A DNA stretch of 64,000 nt from Moelleriella libera RCEF 2490 (taxonomy: Eukaryota > Ascomycota > Sordariomycetes > Hypocreales > Clavicipitaceae). Position 1 is the stretch's first letter; every line of letters begins with the position of its first letter. The notes beneath the pieces were generated by a model. That model saw only the letters and a list, made by a program, of their open reading frames with translations, was not told the DNA's origin and did not search any database. Where the stretch lies: contig AZGY01000027.1 in the NCBI GenBank assembly GCA_001636675.1, positions 62,001 to 126,000 of the forward strand. Reading direction: 5' to 3'. The translations under genes were made by a program, and so were the position numbers. Below, piece after piece: positions 44,801 through 56,424 of this stretch.

Positions 44801-47363
44801 GCTCACTTTGGATTCGCTTACGAAGGGGTTGCTCTACCGCTTCGTCAGGACACGCGCGGATGTTGCTTCTTTGAGTGAGTGTTCCTTCCTTTCTGAGCAT
44901 GCAAATTACGGAGTACTCTTGGTCGGATATGTGATCAATCACATGGGGCCGATGAATGCTAGAAATCGCCAGCAAAGGTGCAAGCCCAAGTATGGACAGT
45001 TAGTGATTGCTCTCAAATGCTTCGGCCACCTAAAACTCCATGGCCTTCTTGTGGTTGTGCCATGGGCCCCTTTCTGCCTAGAAAAGTTTCCAGTCCTATA
45101 TCTTGAAGCTTTGTTCGATTGGGGCGGATGATCGGTGACGCTAACGTTTCGCTTACACGCACAAGCGTGGGCGTCTCTTGCAGAGTGTACCCGAATCTGG
45201 CGAGATATCAGTCGCAGGCGCCAGTCGCCGCCCCAAATCCGTCGCGTGGCAACATACAGCCACAAAATGACATTGGGCATGGTCAGCTTCTATTCATCTG
45301 CTCGGGCCGACAATCCAGTCGCCACACGAAAAACATTTGTCATAGCATCAGCACGTATGCTGCGTTGCGGCTAAGGAGGTTCTCGTCACCCAAAGCTGAA
45401 GTCTGCGAGGCCATTCAGCCGGGGCGAAGGAAAACTTCGATTGTTGCATTCTCCTTTTTTTTTTTTACTTTTCTCCCGCCCTCATTCCTTATTGTGATTG
45501 ACTCGTTCAAGCTCGCAACGTGTTGGAGCTTTCTTCTGCTCTTCTGGCCACCCCGGGGTAAGCAGGAAACGACAGCGGGTGGGCGCTCCCAATAATGCGA
45601 GCTGTCGTGTGACGCGACAGGTCAGACCCAGTAGCTGGGTCACCCATCAAGTTTGCAGGACGCATGGTTGACCAGTGACTGATCAGATGTGGGTAGAAGA
45701 GAGTGGGAAAGGGGAATCATGGAAAAAAAAAAAAAAAAGAAACGAGGCGCAAACTTTCTTAGCTTATGTGCCGTTAGCACCCACACGTCAAAACTTTGGC
45801 CACTTCCGGCACCACCACCTCGTGCGTGTTTGAAGGATGCTACTCTGCATCCTGTCGGCTGCTCGAGGGCTGAGGATGCGAACTGGAATGTTACTTCGCT
45901 TGCTTGGCTCTTTGCAGCAAAGCACCATGCATGCGTGCGGGATTTAGGCGAATGATTGGGCAGGCAAATTTCCGGCCAAGCAGCATCGACGTCTTGCCTA
46001 CAAGCCTGGCTTTGAGCACCGCGCTCAACACATCGTTACCTCGTCTCCGTTCTGCACTGTTCGGATCCATTTGTGGCACTTCGCAACTGTTGCCACGCCA
46101 TGGCCGTTTCATCATTCCCTTGTGCTGTGATATCCAACTTTCGATTTGTATGAAACCGTCGACTTTTTTTTAAACGTCCAATGGGGCGGTCTCTGTGTGA
46201 CATGAGAGGATGGGCAGCCCGGAAAAGGGAGTCCTGTGGCCAGAATCAATTGCGTATTGTTTGTCTGCTGAGGCCAAGCTTGTCAGCGCCGCGTTCTGCC
46301 TTTCACATGCGGCATACCTAAACCCAAGTCAAGGCCACAGGGCGATTGCAGAGGCATTAGGCCATGTTTCCTCGCCTTCAAACGGAGCCTTGTCTCCAGA
46401 TAGATGCAAAGAAAAGCAAATCGGACAGGGCTGGGATTGAATTGAATGCCTCGATAATAAGTGAAGCAATCGTCGCGCCATCTGATATGCATGTCGCTCA
46501 AAACGACACGGACACCAAGGCGTGCACGATGTCCACTTGCTTTGCGCTGTGTTTACGATACCCCTCAAGTTGAATGCAATTGGCTGCCAGAAGCGTGATC
46601 GGGAGAATATGCAGCCCCCAATGCACCAAGCACAACGCGCGAGCTCTCTGCATATGCGAACCAGACAGCTCTAGTGGTGACATCATGGCGGGGACGGACC
46701 GGCCAAGTCGCCGTAATGCGAGCTTGATAGCTCTAGACGTCCCTTGGTCACTGCATTGGTGCCTACGTATTTGCTGCTCGGTGCCGAACTGCCCCGCCCC
46801 CACCGACAACCTGAGATCAGACGGGAACAGGCCTTGCACCACTGCTGTAAGCTTGCTCCCGGCCGACTTGAGCAAGTGCGGCTGACGTTCAGAGATTCGG
46901 TGCCTGACGGTGCAACCAGCAGTACTCTTGTGGCCGAATCTTCATGCCATCAAGATTACACCTCTCTTGTCTAGTCCTCATTGTTGTGTCCTCTCTCTGT
47001 TCGATCCGGACGTTAAATGGCATCCCGGGATCATGGGCCCCTCTTCCGCTATTAGTGTGGAACGATCTCACCGATTGCTTCCCTCGCCTCCTTCTACCTC
47101 GGGTAGTGCAAAAGGCTGCCCACTCGTCTCGATCTGCCCTCGTTTTCCGCTCATTGCCGTTCAACAGCCTATTCAATTACCAGACAATCGCCATTGAACT
47201 CCTGTAGATTTGCCCGACTGACTTCTCGTCCTGCCCAACTTTTTCCACGGCCCACCACAACGCCCTAGGACAACAGTCATCAATTCCTGTTCGCTCTACA
47301 GCTTCGCTGACACGGTTTCTCCGCAATCTTGTTGGCCTGTGTTCCTTCCACCGGACGCCTACC
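35876..47363. other. 11.5-kb stretch without a well-supported gene
   Basis: I read both strands and found no recognisable family. Weak candidates: an exon at 43051-43191 with donor GTGAGC; an open exon near 43620-43745 reading DMLDKLVPGFGFSRLRLKYF; an 80-codon minus frame at 39602-39360 with a TATA-like sequence about 85 bases upstream; and a 38-codon frame at 38844-38960. Long homopolymers occur (20 T at 36930-36949, 16 A at 45724-45739). Some exons with unusual structure may be missed. Confidence 0.45.
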
Positions 47364-48356
47364 ATGTCGACGATGCCTGCTACGGGAGGCCACAGCCAGG
47401 CATGCTGCAACGTTCCTCCAGTCGTCAGCAAAGGATACCAAGCCAAGGGCTCGTACGAAGACATTGGTGGCTACAAAACTTGTAAAGTTCTCGTTTCTTT
47501 GCCTGCCTGCCTGCCCACCCATGCTGACAAGAAGCGAATTTTATGATCGCAGATGTCACGGGTCCTGCCGAAGCCACCAAGGCCATCCTGGTCATCATGG
47601 ATATATTTGGCTTTTTCGAACAGACTCTGCAAGGCGCCGACATTCTAGCTACTAGTGATACCGAGCAGAAATACAAGGTCTTCATCCCGGACTGGTTTCA
47701 TGGTAATCCAGCGGATATCTCATGGTGAGTGGACTTCTGGCATACTTGATCACGAGCCATGTAGTATGACAATCCACGAAGAACTACCTCACACAATTGT
47801 TTATAGGTACCCACCGGACAACCCCGAGAAGGAGAAGAAGCTGGGCGAATTCTTCGGCAAATTCGGGCCTCCAGACGTTGCCGGCAAAGTTCCCGCCTAT
47901 GTCAAGGCCGTCAAAGCCAAGAATTCTTCCTTGAGCAAGTTTGCGATCGTGGGTGTAAGGCTGCCCTACGAATCAAGAGCAATAGATCGGTTATCCAGTG
48001 AAGACCACTAACAATCATCTGAACAGTACTGTTGGGGCGGCAAGGTTGCCACTCTTTCCACCAAAGCTGACGACAGCTTGTTTGGGGCTATTGCTTCCTG
48101 TCATCCAGCCATGGTAGACCCTAGCGACGCTGAAGGCATCAAAGTTCCCACGATTCTTCTGGCATCTGGTGACGAGCCTGCCGAGGATGTCAAGGAGTTT
48201 GAAAAAAACCTGACAGTTCCCAAACACGTGGAGATTTTTGGCGACCAGATCCACGGCTGGATGGCCGCTCGATCTGATCTGAGCAAGCCTCGCGTCAAGG
48301 AGGAATACGAACGCGGCTACAAGACTCTGCTCTCATTCTTCGGCAACCATGTCTGA
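47364..48356 (+). CDS. dienelactone hydrolase family protein
   Basis: Exons 47364-47481, 47553-47724, 47807-47954 and 48027-48356 give 255 residues with all phases consistent. The alpha/beta hydrolase fold shows IL-VIMDIFGF after strand 3, the nucleophile elbow GYCWGGK with the catalytic Cys (restored by the third splice), an Asp in LLASGDEPAED, and the catalytic His in QIHGWMAAR. The family hydrolyses cyclic lactones such as dienelactone; fungal members of this short cytosolic type are largely uncharacterised and may cleave other small esters or lactones. The N-terminus (MPATGGHSQACCNVPPVVSKGYQAKGSYE-like) with a CC pair is typical of the fungal subgroup. Its 3' end converges on the phosphopantetheinyl transferase gene. 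Confidence 0.92.
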
Positions 48357-48562
48357 TTGGGCGAAACCTCGCGCGAGTTGGAACATAAGGCGCCCGATGC
48401 TGATTTGACTTGATGCTCCCTGGTCAGTCCCGATTTGGATGGATAGCTCCTGAGTGCCCATTGCATGAACTGAAAGCATCAAGAATGGGTGTTGCCATTC
48501 AAAAGTAAGAAAAGGGATCGAATGGGAAAAAATTGAGAATACTGATTAAAAATGAATTGCTC

Positions 48563-49495
48563 TTATGCATTCGACGTTTCGGCGCTTTCCAAAACTTGGT
48601 CAACATCTAAGAGGATCCATGGGCCCTCCGTACGCATATTCTCGCTAGCTGCCTTCACGGCCGTGCAGACTATATAATCATTTGAGAACCATTCCATCCT
48701 GACATCCACATCTTTGAGCTGTTCCCCTTGAAACCATATCTCGAGGTCTCCACCCTCTGGCGGCGTTTCCCCTGGAGGAGCAAAGTATCTGAACTCCAAT
48801 TGTGCCAACCATTTCGCCATTAATGCCTCGCCAGTCATCTTTACGTATGCCTCCCTGAAGCACCACAGGGCATAAAAATATGCCAATTTTCTGTCCATGT
48901 CGTGGAAAGGCAGTTGTTTCAATCTTCGCACTTCACTGGGTGAAAGCACGCTTTCGTGCATGTCCACATAGCGTGGCCACCCATCCTTGTTGATATACTC
49001 GTGGTCCCGGGTTCGTCGTTCAGACGGGCACGCAACATCCACGCCAATGGACAGTCCGGGGGTCGGACGATGCACAGCAAAGAGCGCGACGAGACCAGCC
49101 TGGTGAGAAACATTGAAGAGTAGAGGCTCCGAGTCATCGGCAAGGCGGAAAACAGGCTTGGTGTGCGCGTCGCGAGTGAATTGAGCCAAGGACCAATGGA
49201 TATTGCACAACGACGAGATGACGTGACGTTTCAGGAGGGCAGACCCGAGGGCCATCTTGGCATCTCTAACAAAATGGTATCGCAGGACTGAGGCGCGTTC
49301 CTGGTCAGTGAGGAGAGCCAATGCGCGAGAGGCCTGAACTTGCGTAATTAGCCACTGGTTTGGTGTGCCGGGGTAAATCATTACGCAAAGGCAAGGTCTG
49401 GGCTTTACTTCACTTTCCAGGTCTTTGGTTGCGGAGGCGTTTGGCCATAATGCACGGGTGTCAAGCATCCATTTGATGACGACTGGGTCGCTCAT
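48563..49495 (-). CDS. 4'-phosphopantetheinyl transferase (Sfp/NpgA type)
   Basis: A single exon of 310 residues. The three family signatures are clear: FNVSHQAGLVALF, the metal-binding GVDVACPSERR, and the WCFREAYVKMTGEAL helix with the conserved Trp, Glu and Lys. The enzyme transfers phosphopantetheine from coenzyme A to the serine of carrier proteins. In filamentous ascomycetes one such broad-range enzyme usually serves polyketide synthases, peptide synthetases and lysine biosynthesis, so this one could activate the carrier domain at the window start. The reading frame starts at the only sensible ATG (MSDPVVIKWMLDTR), and the length is near that of Aspergillus NpgA. It is convergent with the dienelactone hydrolase; the 206-base gap is 3' flank for both. 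Confidence 0.93.
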   Translation of the reverse strand: MSDPVVIKWMLDTRALWPNASATKDLESEVKPRPCLCVMIYPGTPNQWLITQVQASRALALLTDQERASVLRYHFVRDAKMALGSALLKRHVISSLCNIHWSLAQFTRDAHTKPVFRLADDSEPLLFNVSHQAGLVALFAVHRPTPGLSIGVDVACPSERRTRDHEYINKDGWPRYVDMHESVLSPSEVRRLKQLPFHDMDRKLAYFYALWCFREAYVKMTGEALMAKWLAQLEFRYFAPPGETPPEGGDLEIWFQGEQLKDVDVRMEWFSNDYIVCTAVKAASENMRTEGPWILLDVDQVLESAETSNA

Positions 49496-51424
49496 GATGT
49501 TGGAAGTGAGCGACCCTCCCCCCGCACCACACTTGGACGTGATTCAAGCTGGCAAATGAGTTGGTCGCACAAGCAATGTCGAATCGTATCCACGTACGTA
49601 GACGGGCCTGGCGCGAAAAGAGGCCGCAAGAACTTGCGGTTGACTGTACAAAGATCTTGCTCAGGCACACGGCGGATGATTGAAGAGGGATCTCCCGCTA
49701 TGCACAGTCGAGTGGTGTCAAAATTCAGGGTCCACCGACTAGCCGTGCGTGTGCGTCAAGAAGCCTTGACGGGGCATCATCCTAGTATTGCATGTCGAAG
49801 GGTCCAGATCGTCTCTGCATGCGGGCACTGCCCGGCAATAGATGGTGTTGGGCCGATGTTGACTTTCAATGCACACCGACCCGTAAGCCAAGAGTCAAGG
49901 CTCGCACACTCGAGGCTCGCCTGGCTCGGTAAGAAGGCTAGTCGTTGTGCGGCACGCTTGTACATAGGAAGGGGTGGGTAGTAATTCAAAGTGGGGGAGA
50001 GGAGAGACTTGAGGCTCGGCCGCCGTGAGTGACATGATGCTAGGCTACTTAAGTACTCTGGTGTTTGCAACTACAAACCACTGCGTTGTGCCTGCAGCTT
50101 CGACGGCCGCCTTGCCAGGTCGTTCGATCTTGCACGGCGTGACCGTAATGCGGAGGCAATGATGGGAAATGATGATGGAAGATTCTAGTGATCAGTTCGC
50201 TCTCAACTTCAAGTTCTGGATGAGATGCATTCCGACAGAGGAGACAAGGCGATAATGCTTGCGAATCTTAGGGGACGTCATGAATTTGAACCCACCACTC
50301 CTTGAGCTTGGCAAAGCATACAAGATACCTGAACATAGTATTCCACATTGATCCTCCCTGTCGACGGTCAGTCTAGTTATAATATTTTAATTCCTGTCGT
50401 CACACACAAATGTATTGGGCTTTTGGGGTTTAAAAAGTCTCGACATCCCAAGCAACCCTTCCGTCGGTCACCGGTGCCTCACAAGCAAGGTACGAGCTGC
50501 GCGCGCGCAGCTCGTACCACCAATGGATTCGGTAGAAGGAACATAAACTTCTTGATTGTTGCCGCATGTAGACAGCCCTGCCGAAGGACACAATGCACGA
50601 AGAGATTCGCTGAAGTAGGAGCGAAATGAATAGAAGTACATAAGAGGAAGCTACCGTTGGTATTAAAAGGCAAAAAAAAAAAAAAAAACCCCCCGGTACA
50701 GCGCGCGCGCGCGACGCCGATAACCCCCAGCCGTGCAGCAGCGGAACCCGATCTGCGCCGGATTAATTCGACAACGTCTGTGCCTCGAACCTAATCCAAA
50801 TCTGCTTGCCATTTCACCAATTACACAAGGCCTCTTTTTTTCATCTCCCTCCGTAATCCGCCATTCCTGCCGCCACTCTGTGAGGCTTGCGCTATACGTT
50901 GAAAAGGCTGCCCAAATCGCGACCTACCACAAGAAGTCAGCCTGTCGTTGCTCGCTTTCTGGCTCTCTCACATTGGTGGCCCGCGGCTGCTGAATTGCTT
51001 CTATACACTGGCTTACCTCAGGAGCAAGATCGCTCAAGAGCTTGCCCCCGCCACCCCTTCCCCTGAACCTCCAAGTCTTAGCGCCATTCCGGCACCGTTC
51101 AGCGCCGCCGCACGGCACTTTCCCTCCCCCCTTCAACCCCCCAACCCCCCGATCACCCTTGACCGTTTAGCGATTCAGCGCCCGTCAGACTCCTCCCGAC
51201 TGGGTCAGTATCCTTAATCCCACCCTGTCACTCGGGCCTAATCGGCCAGCAATCCCATCACACGACTCCGTTACACGCGGCAGCCAGGGCCGCCTGGTGA
51301 AGGAGAGAAAAATAGTTCTGCTTCTCCTCAAATCCTCGTGGCGCTCAATCGTCGCTTAATTGGACCGTGTGTCTCTGGGATTACCCTTCTTCGGCGCCTT
51401 GAGCCCAGCTAGGCACTGCCCAGG
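49496..51424. other. intergenic between divergent genes, with a perfect 30-bp palindrome
   Basis: The region separates the minus-strand transferase from the plus-strand Sgf11-like gene. It holds a palindrome at 50489-50518, a run of about 18 A followed by six C near 50673-50696, and a (GC)n run at 50701-50712. No coding signal was seen. Confidence 0.6.
50489..50518. repeat. perfect 30-bp palindrome
   Basis: The left arm GGTACGAGCTGCGCG is followed directly by its reverse complement, with no spacer. It could extrude as a cruciform or be a dimeric protein site. Confidence 0.9.
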
Positions 51425-52803
51425 ATGAATTCCACTTCAGGGCGGGCCGGCGTCATTCGCGCTCGCGATGATGCTTCCGACATGGACAAGCTGGTAAGTC
51501 ATCGCAGCTTGCAATGTTCATCAGCATCGTCTGCTTCCGTTGTTCCCGAGACCAGGGGCAGTTGTCAATCTTCAACCCGGGCTTCCAAAACTACGCCGAT
51601 GACAACCGATCTTGTTTGCCAGCTCCGTTGCTTGCCCTCCATCGAAGGAGATGGACCTCCTGTTCCCCTGAACACCAGCAACCTCGGCATGCCGGCTACA
51701 GATAGTTTACTTTCGACAACGCTCATGGAGAGAACTTGCCTTTGCTGACACCGCGAGAAACTCTGCAGGCTCACTCTATCCTCGACGACGTGCTCTTCAA
51801 CATCATTTCGGATCTGGTGATGAAAACACATCGTGACGAAAAGTCAGCCAAAGCTACCACAGCCGCCATCCGGGTGGAGAAGATGGCATCAGATGCCTCA
51901 GACAGCTCAACGCCCGATTCGAGACCCGACGTTCGAATCGAAACGGACTCGGCTATCTACGAGGATGGCAAGGTCTTGCTCAAGGGCAACCCACTCAAGA
52001 CCACACAGGACATCTTGTGCCCCAAATGTCAATTGCCTCGATTATTACATCCGACAGACGGAAAAGGTGCCCGTAAGCCCGACCCATCCATCATCTATTG
52101 CAAAAAGCATCCCTACATCGAGAAACCTGGCTGTGACATCTACGGCCAGAGCTGGGTTGCCCCCGGCCCAGGACGAGGCAAGAAGAAAAAGGATATGGAG
52201 AAGAAGGAGGACGCACCTCCAGAACAACGGCCTCCGAATGTGCTTTCTTTTCCGTCGGCAACGTGCAGCAAGTGCAAACGCTGTATTCTGGTCACTCGAC
52301 TTAACAATCACATGGGCTCCTGCATTGGTAACAGCGGTCGCAATGCCAGTCGAGCCGCGGCGCAGAAGATCAATGGCAATTCCCAAAACGACTCAACACC
52401 ACCGTCATCACAGAAAGCGACGCCGGCGCCCGGTTCCCGCGCGGCAAGTCCGAGAAAACGGGAGGCGAGCGAAGAGGACGGGGACTCTGACGCGAGCCAC
52501 AAGAAGAAGAAGCTGAAAGCCTCCAGCATCTTGACCAAAAAGGTCATTCTCAAGACGAAAGCATCGCTCAAGAAGGAAAAAATGAAGGCCCACTCGCACC
52601 TGAGCCACGATCACAAAGCTGGCTCAGACTCGAATGCACCAAACGGCAGGGGCACACCCAAGCCTGCCAACAAGAACGGCAGCCCGATGAAAAAGATGAA
52701 GGCATCGAAGCCCCTTCACAGCTCCCCGATGTCAAAACACGGACGAGACATCGACGCCATGTCCGAGGTTTCAGATGCAATGTCGTCACCGCGTGGGAAA
52801 TAG
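51425..52803 (+). CDS. Sgf11-like zinc-finger protein, putative SAGA deubiquitinase-module subunit
   Basis: Exons 51425-51493 and 51769-52803 give 367 residues; the intron (275 bases) is long, with a GCTGAC branch site and CTGCAG end. The join yields MDKLAHSILDDVLFNII followed by SDLVMKTHRDEK, an N-terminal helix like that of Sgf11, which docks on the SAGA deubiquitinase module. Then come a CPKCQLPRLLHP zinc-binding stretch and a compact finger, CSKCKRCILVTRLNNHMGSC, resembling the Sgf11 finger that contacts the nucleosome acidic patch. The last 150 residues are basic and disordered (KKKKLKASS, KASLKKEKMK). Yeast Sgf11 is much shorter, so the extra CPKC block and tail are filamentous-fungal additions. 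The nuclear role is inferred from these matches. Confidence 0.7.
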
Positions 52804-53543
52804 CATCATGGTCCCGCGCGGCTGATGCGCTGGACTAGTTTTATGAGCAATCTCCATGGCTACGCGCTCGGCATCGGGATCTCACAGATGAACGCACTGA
52901 TTCAAGCATCGGTGCATTTCTTGTTGCTCTCCGTTCAGAACACGCTCTTGAATCGCTCATCAGCTGTGGCTTCAACATTAGATGCCTGGCGGAAACACTT
53001 GGATACAGGAGCTGCACATGCCGGAAAACAGGCGTGCCAGAAGGAAGCATGCGTCAGCACCCAGAACACCGACTATCGGGGGAAATTTTAAAGGCTCATC
53101 CATCTTTCCGTCCATTATTCTTCTCCTTTGATTCTGTTGTACAATTTCACGCGATGTTTCAATGCATCCCGCCAGCGGCCGGGACTTTGGTCATGACGGC
53201 CAAGGGGTATGGAAAGGGGAAACTCAGCATTATGGACACGGACAGTCGTCAGAGTCCAAGGCGTTAGGAGGAGTCGTTTTTGATGCGCTGCGGTATTCTT
53301 GACATCTGCATCTCACTTGACTTCTCTTTCTGTATACAAATCCATACACAGCGGATGGGGAGGCGAATGACAAGATACCTTTTGCCTCTTTATTTTCTAC
53401 TCTTGTGCAGAATTCTCGCTAAATGTGACCTGATGTTAGATTCCAAGAAACCATACGCCCAAACGCCATCGACTTCCCGGAAAGAAAATAACAAGAACAA
53501 GGGTTGCCAGGGAAGCACGCATCAACAGCAACGCTGACCATCA
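52804..53543. other. intergenic between convergent genes
   Basis: Contains the 3' flanks of the Sgf11-like gene and the cyclophilin gene. No coding signal was recognised. Confidence 0.6.
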
Positions 53544-54128
53544 TCAGTACACATCTTCACTGTCGAGCAACCGAGCTGCCGTGATCTTGACCTCGTCCAA
53601 TGGTCTATCCTCGGGCCCTGTCTTGACCAAGCCCATTCTCTTGACTGTAGCCATGCCACTCTTGACTCGACCGAAGATGGTATGTTTGCCGTCTAGCCAC
53701 GGTGTCGGAGCGAGCGTGATGAAAAATTGCGAACCGTTCGTGTTGGGCCCTGCGTTTGCCATGCTCACTATCCCGGCGCCCGTGTGCTTCAAGGCCGCGT
53801 GCAGCTCGTCCTCGAACTTGGCCCCGTAGATGGAAGCCCCGCCGCGTCCGGTCCCCGTGGGATCGCCGCCCTGGATCATGAAATCGGGAATGATGCGATG
53901 GAAGACGGTGTTTGTGTAGTAGCCGCGCTGGACCAGCGTTGCGAAGTTCTTGGTGGTCTTGGGCGCATGTGAGTCGTATAGCTCGAGGATGACGGAGCCC
54001 TAGAGAGGAGAGAATGGCGAAGCTCTGTCAGCCTTTGTCGGAAGAAAGGAATACTTTAAAACATACACAAAAAAGAACAAGGAGGATTCAACTACCATGG
54101 TCGTTTCGAGAAGTACATTGGTCGCCAT
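53544..54128 (-). CDS. cyclophilin-type peptidyl-prolyl isomerase, PPIL1 class
   Basis: Two exons on the minus strand (54128-54096 and 53999-53544) give 162 residues. The first exon encodes MATNVLLETTM and the second starts GSVILELYDSHAPKT. Active-site residues are in place: FHRIIPDFMIQGG (Arg, Phe, Gln), MANAGPNTNGSQFF and WLDGKHTIFG. The short insertion-free form and the GDPTGTGRGG loop match PPIL1, a spliceosome-associated cyclophilin that isomerises Xaa-Pro bonds. The length is close to that of the human protein. It is divergent from the signal peptide peptidase gene, and the two share a promoter of about 460 bases. Confidence 0.93.
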
Positions 54129-54586
54129 AGTCAATGTACTTCAGCCCGGTGCAGCTGCCGGTGTTTCGTCTGCGATGGCTAGCAGGTAGATTATTTCAAA
54201 AGTGGAATTCAAAGTAAAAGAAAAAAGGTGATGGATGGTCCGATATGCTGTGCAAATGTACGTGGGGTGCCCGGTGGTAGGTGGTGGGGCGGCGCGATCC
54301 GGCGCCCGGGGGACCTTTCAGGTACCTACAGAAACCACATAAAGGCTCGAGCACGAGGTCAAGTCTGGTGACTTTTGGAAGCCTAACAACGACCAGCTGC
54401 CAACGACCAAGCCAGAAGGGTTCCTGAGCGCGAGCGCCCAGGAAAGAATATGGGAAAAGGGCGACATACTTTTCTGCTATTTTATGATTCACTTGCTCTC
54501 TTCTCCCGAGGCATGATTTGACCCCGCGAACAAGGACTTTTTCTCTCCTGCTGTGCTCGCCCCTCGCCCGCCGGCTTCCCAGTATC

Positions 54587-56424
54587 ATGGCGTCAAACGA
54601 CACGGTGGGATCTGGCATCACTGCAAACTCCACCACCAACAACAGCAGCACCAGCAGCAGCGTCTCATTGCTTTCCCACCTCCAAGATGTCGACTTCATG
54701 TTGCTCGAATGCAAGCTCGTCTTGGCTGCCGTGAGCATCATCTACCTTGGTTCTCACGCAGCTCTCCGACGTCCGCCCTCCGCAAAGGTGACGGACTCCA
54801 AAAAGAAAGGCAAGAAAGATGAGGACGAGGATCGATTCGCGCAAGGGCTGGAACCCACGGACGCCATCATGTTCCCCGTCTTGGCTGGCATCGTACTTGT
54901 CGGACTGTACTATCTCATACAATGGCTCAAGGACCCGGCGTTCCTGAACAAGATCCTGAAGTACTACATGGCCACCATGTCCCTGGCAAGTGTCCTGACC
55001 TTGTACACGCATGGCTTAGATGTCGCAATCTCTTTGATCTATCCCACGTACTGGCGCGCTGGGAGAGGCTCTCTCTACAAAGCGGACCCAACGCAGAGGA
55101 AGGTCTTGATTTGCGACAATGTCGGCAATCCATCGGGCGAGTCACTCGACACGAGCCCACTCCCAGGCCCCCTGGGCCGTCTTCTGGCCGCGTCGCCACA
55201 GGTCTCAAAGCTGGCGTGGGATTGGAGAGACTTGCTCACCAGTCGATGGGCGGTCAAGCTCTTCATTCACGGCATGGGCGAGGAAGTTGTCATGATTCGC
55301 TTCTCACATGTCACGGCTTTTCTGCTCAGCATCGTGACGGCACTCACGTATTTCTCGACCTCATCGCCCTTCCTCACCAACATGCTAGGTTATGCTATGA
55401 GCTACAGTTCGTTTCTGATACTCTCTCCGACCGACTTCATGACCGGCAGTATGGTGCTCTGGGGTCTGTTCTTCTACGACATAGTTATGGTGTTCTATAC
55501 GTAAGCCCAGAAGCACTACGTTCCGTCCTCCCAAAAAAAAAAAAAAAAAAAAAAGTTTTCGACAGGCCGTACATGATCACTGTCGCCAAGGCCCTTGATG
55601 CGCCCATCAAACTGACCTTTGAGGTTGCATCACGCAAGAGCATTCTCGGCCTCGGCGACATTGTCATCCCTGGCATAATAATTAGCTGGGCTTTGCGCCT
55701 GGACTTGTGGATGCACTATGCACGGAGAATCAAGTACGAAACTACAGATCTCTCCATCCTCGAAAAGGACGCGGCTTCCGGTGAGATCATCAAGCGGAGC
55801 GAAAGCAAGCACCGCGAAGTCAAGTCTCCGTACATGGACGCCAGGAACAGGTGGGGCGACACGCTCTGGACCCGGGGTGTCATGTTTCTCTCCCGCTCGC
55901 AGGACGTGCCACCAGAAGTGGCGGCTGCGAGATTCCCCAAGGTGTATTTTCTGGCCTCTTTGACAGGATATTTGGTTGGTATGAGCGTGACGCTGGTCGT
56001 GCTCGTCGTGTCCGGACATGGCCAGCCCGCCTTGTTATATCTCGTTCCTGGTGTGCTGGGCGCACTGGTCATCACTGCACTGGCGAGAGGCGAATTCAAG
56101 CCCTGTCTTTGGAAGTACACGGAGAATGGAAGCCTCGACACTGTAGACGTGGTCGTGGAGCTGGACGGCGACGGCAACCCCATCAAGACGGTTGGTCTGC
56201 TCAAAGATGGCGTCGTCGACCTCACCAAGGACGAGAAGATGGAAAAGGAAAAGAGAGAAAGCGACCGCAAGGAGGAAGCCAAAGCGGAGGCAGCCAAGAG
56301 AGCAGCTGAAAAGAGAGGCCACAAGGTCCTTGTCCTGTCTATTGAGGCTCTTTCTGAATGGGAGGAGCAGGAGGAGATGTTGACTGCTGCGACGGAGGCG
56401 AAGCCGGCGCCGGTCCTCGATTAA
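54587..56424 (+). CDS. signal peptide peptidase (intramembrane aspartyl protease)
   Basis: Two exons (54587-55500 and 55566-56424) give 590 residues. The catalytic aspartates are Asp298 in FFYDIVMVFYT and Asp336 in GLGDIVIPG, followed by the QPALLYLVP motif (PAL at about 459-461), all in membrane helices. Around nine hydrophobic segments are visible, with a sequon-rich lumenal N-terminus. The loop with KKKGKKDEDED and the long charged C-terminal tail (DLTKDEKMEKEKRESDRKEE) are cytosolic. The enzyme sits in the ER membrane and cleaves leftover signal peptides and some type II proteins; in filamentous fungi it (SppA) also takes part in SREBP activation. The intron contains 22 consecutive A residues (55533-55554), which also leaves a misleading long overlapping frame from 54922. 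Confidence 0.93.

Noticed and set aside
44513..44878. 121-codon plus-strand frame ending at a GTGAGT donor-like site
   Set aside because: The donor match may be chance; no downstream acceptor gives a protein-like continuation and no family is recognised.
54922..56424. 500-codon plus-strand frame overlapping the signal peptide peptidase gene
   Set aside because: Its first half is out of frame with the conserved protein and runs through the poly-A intron; only the part after 55566 is real and belongs to exon 2.
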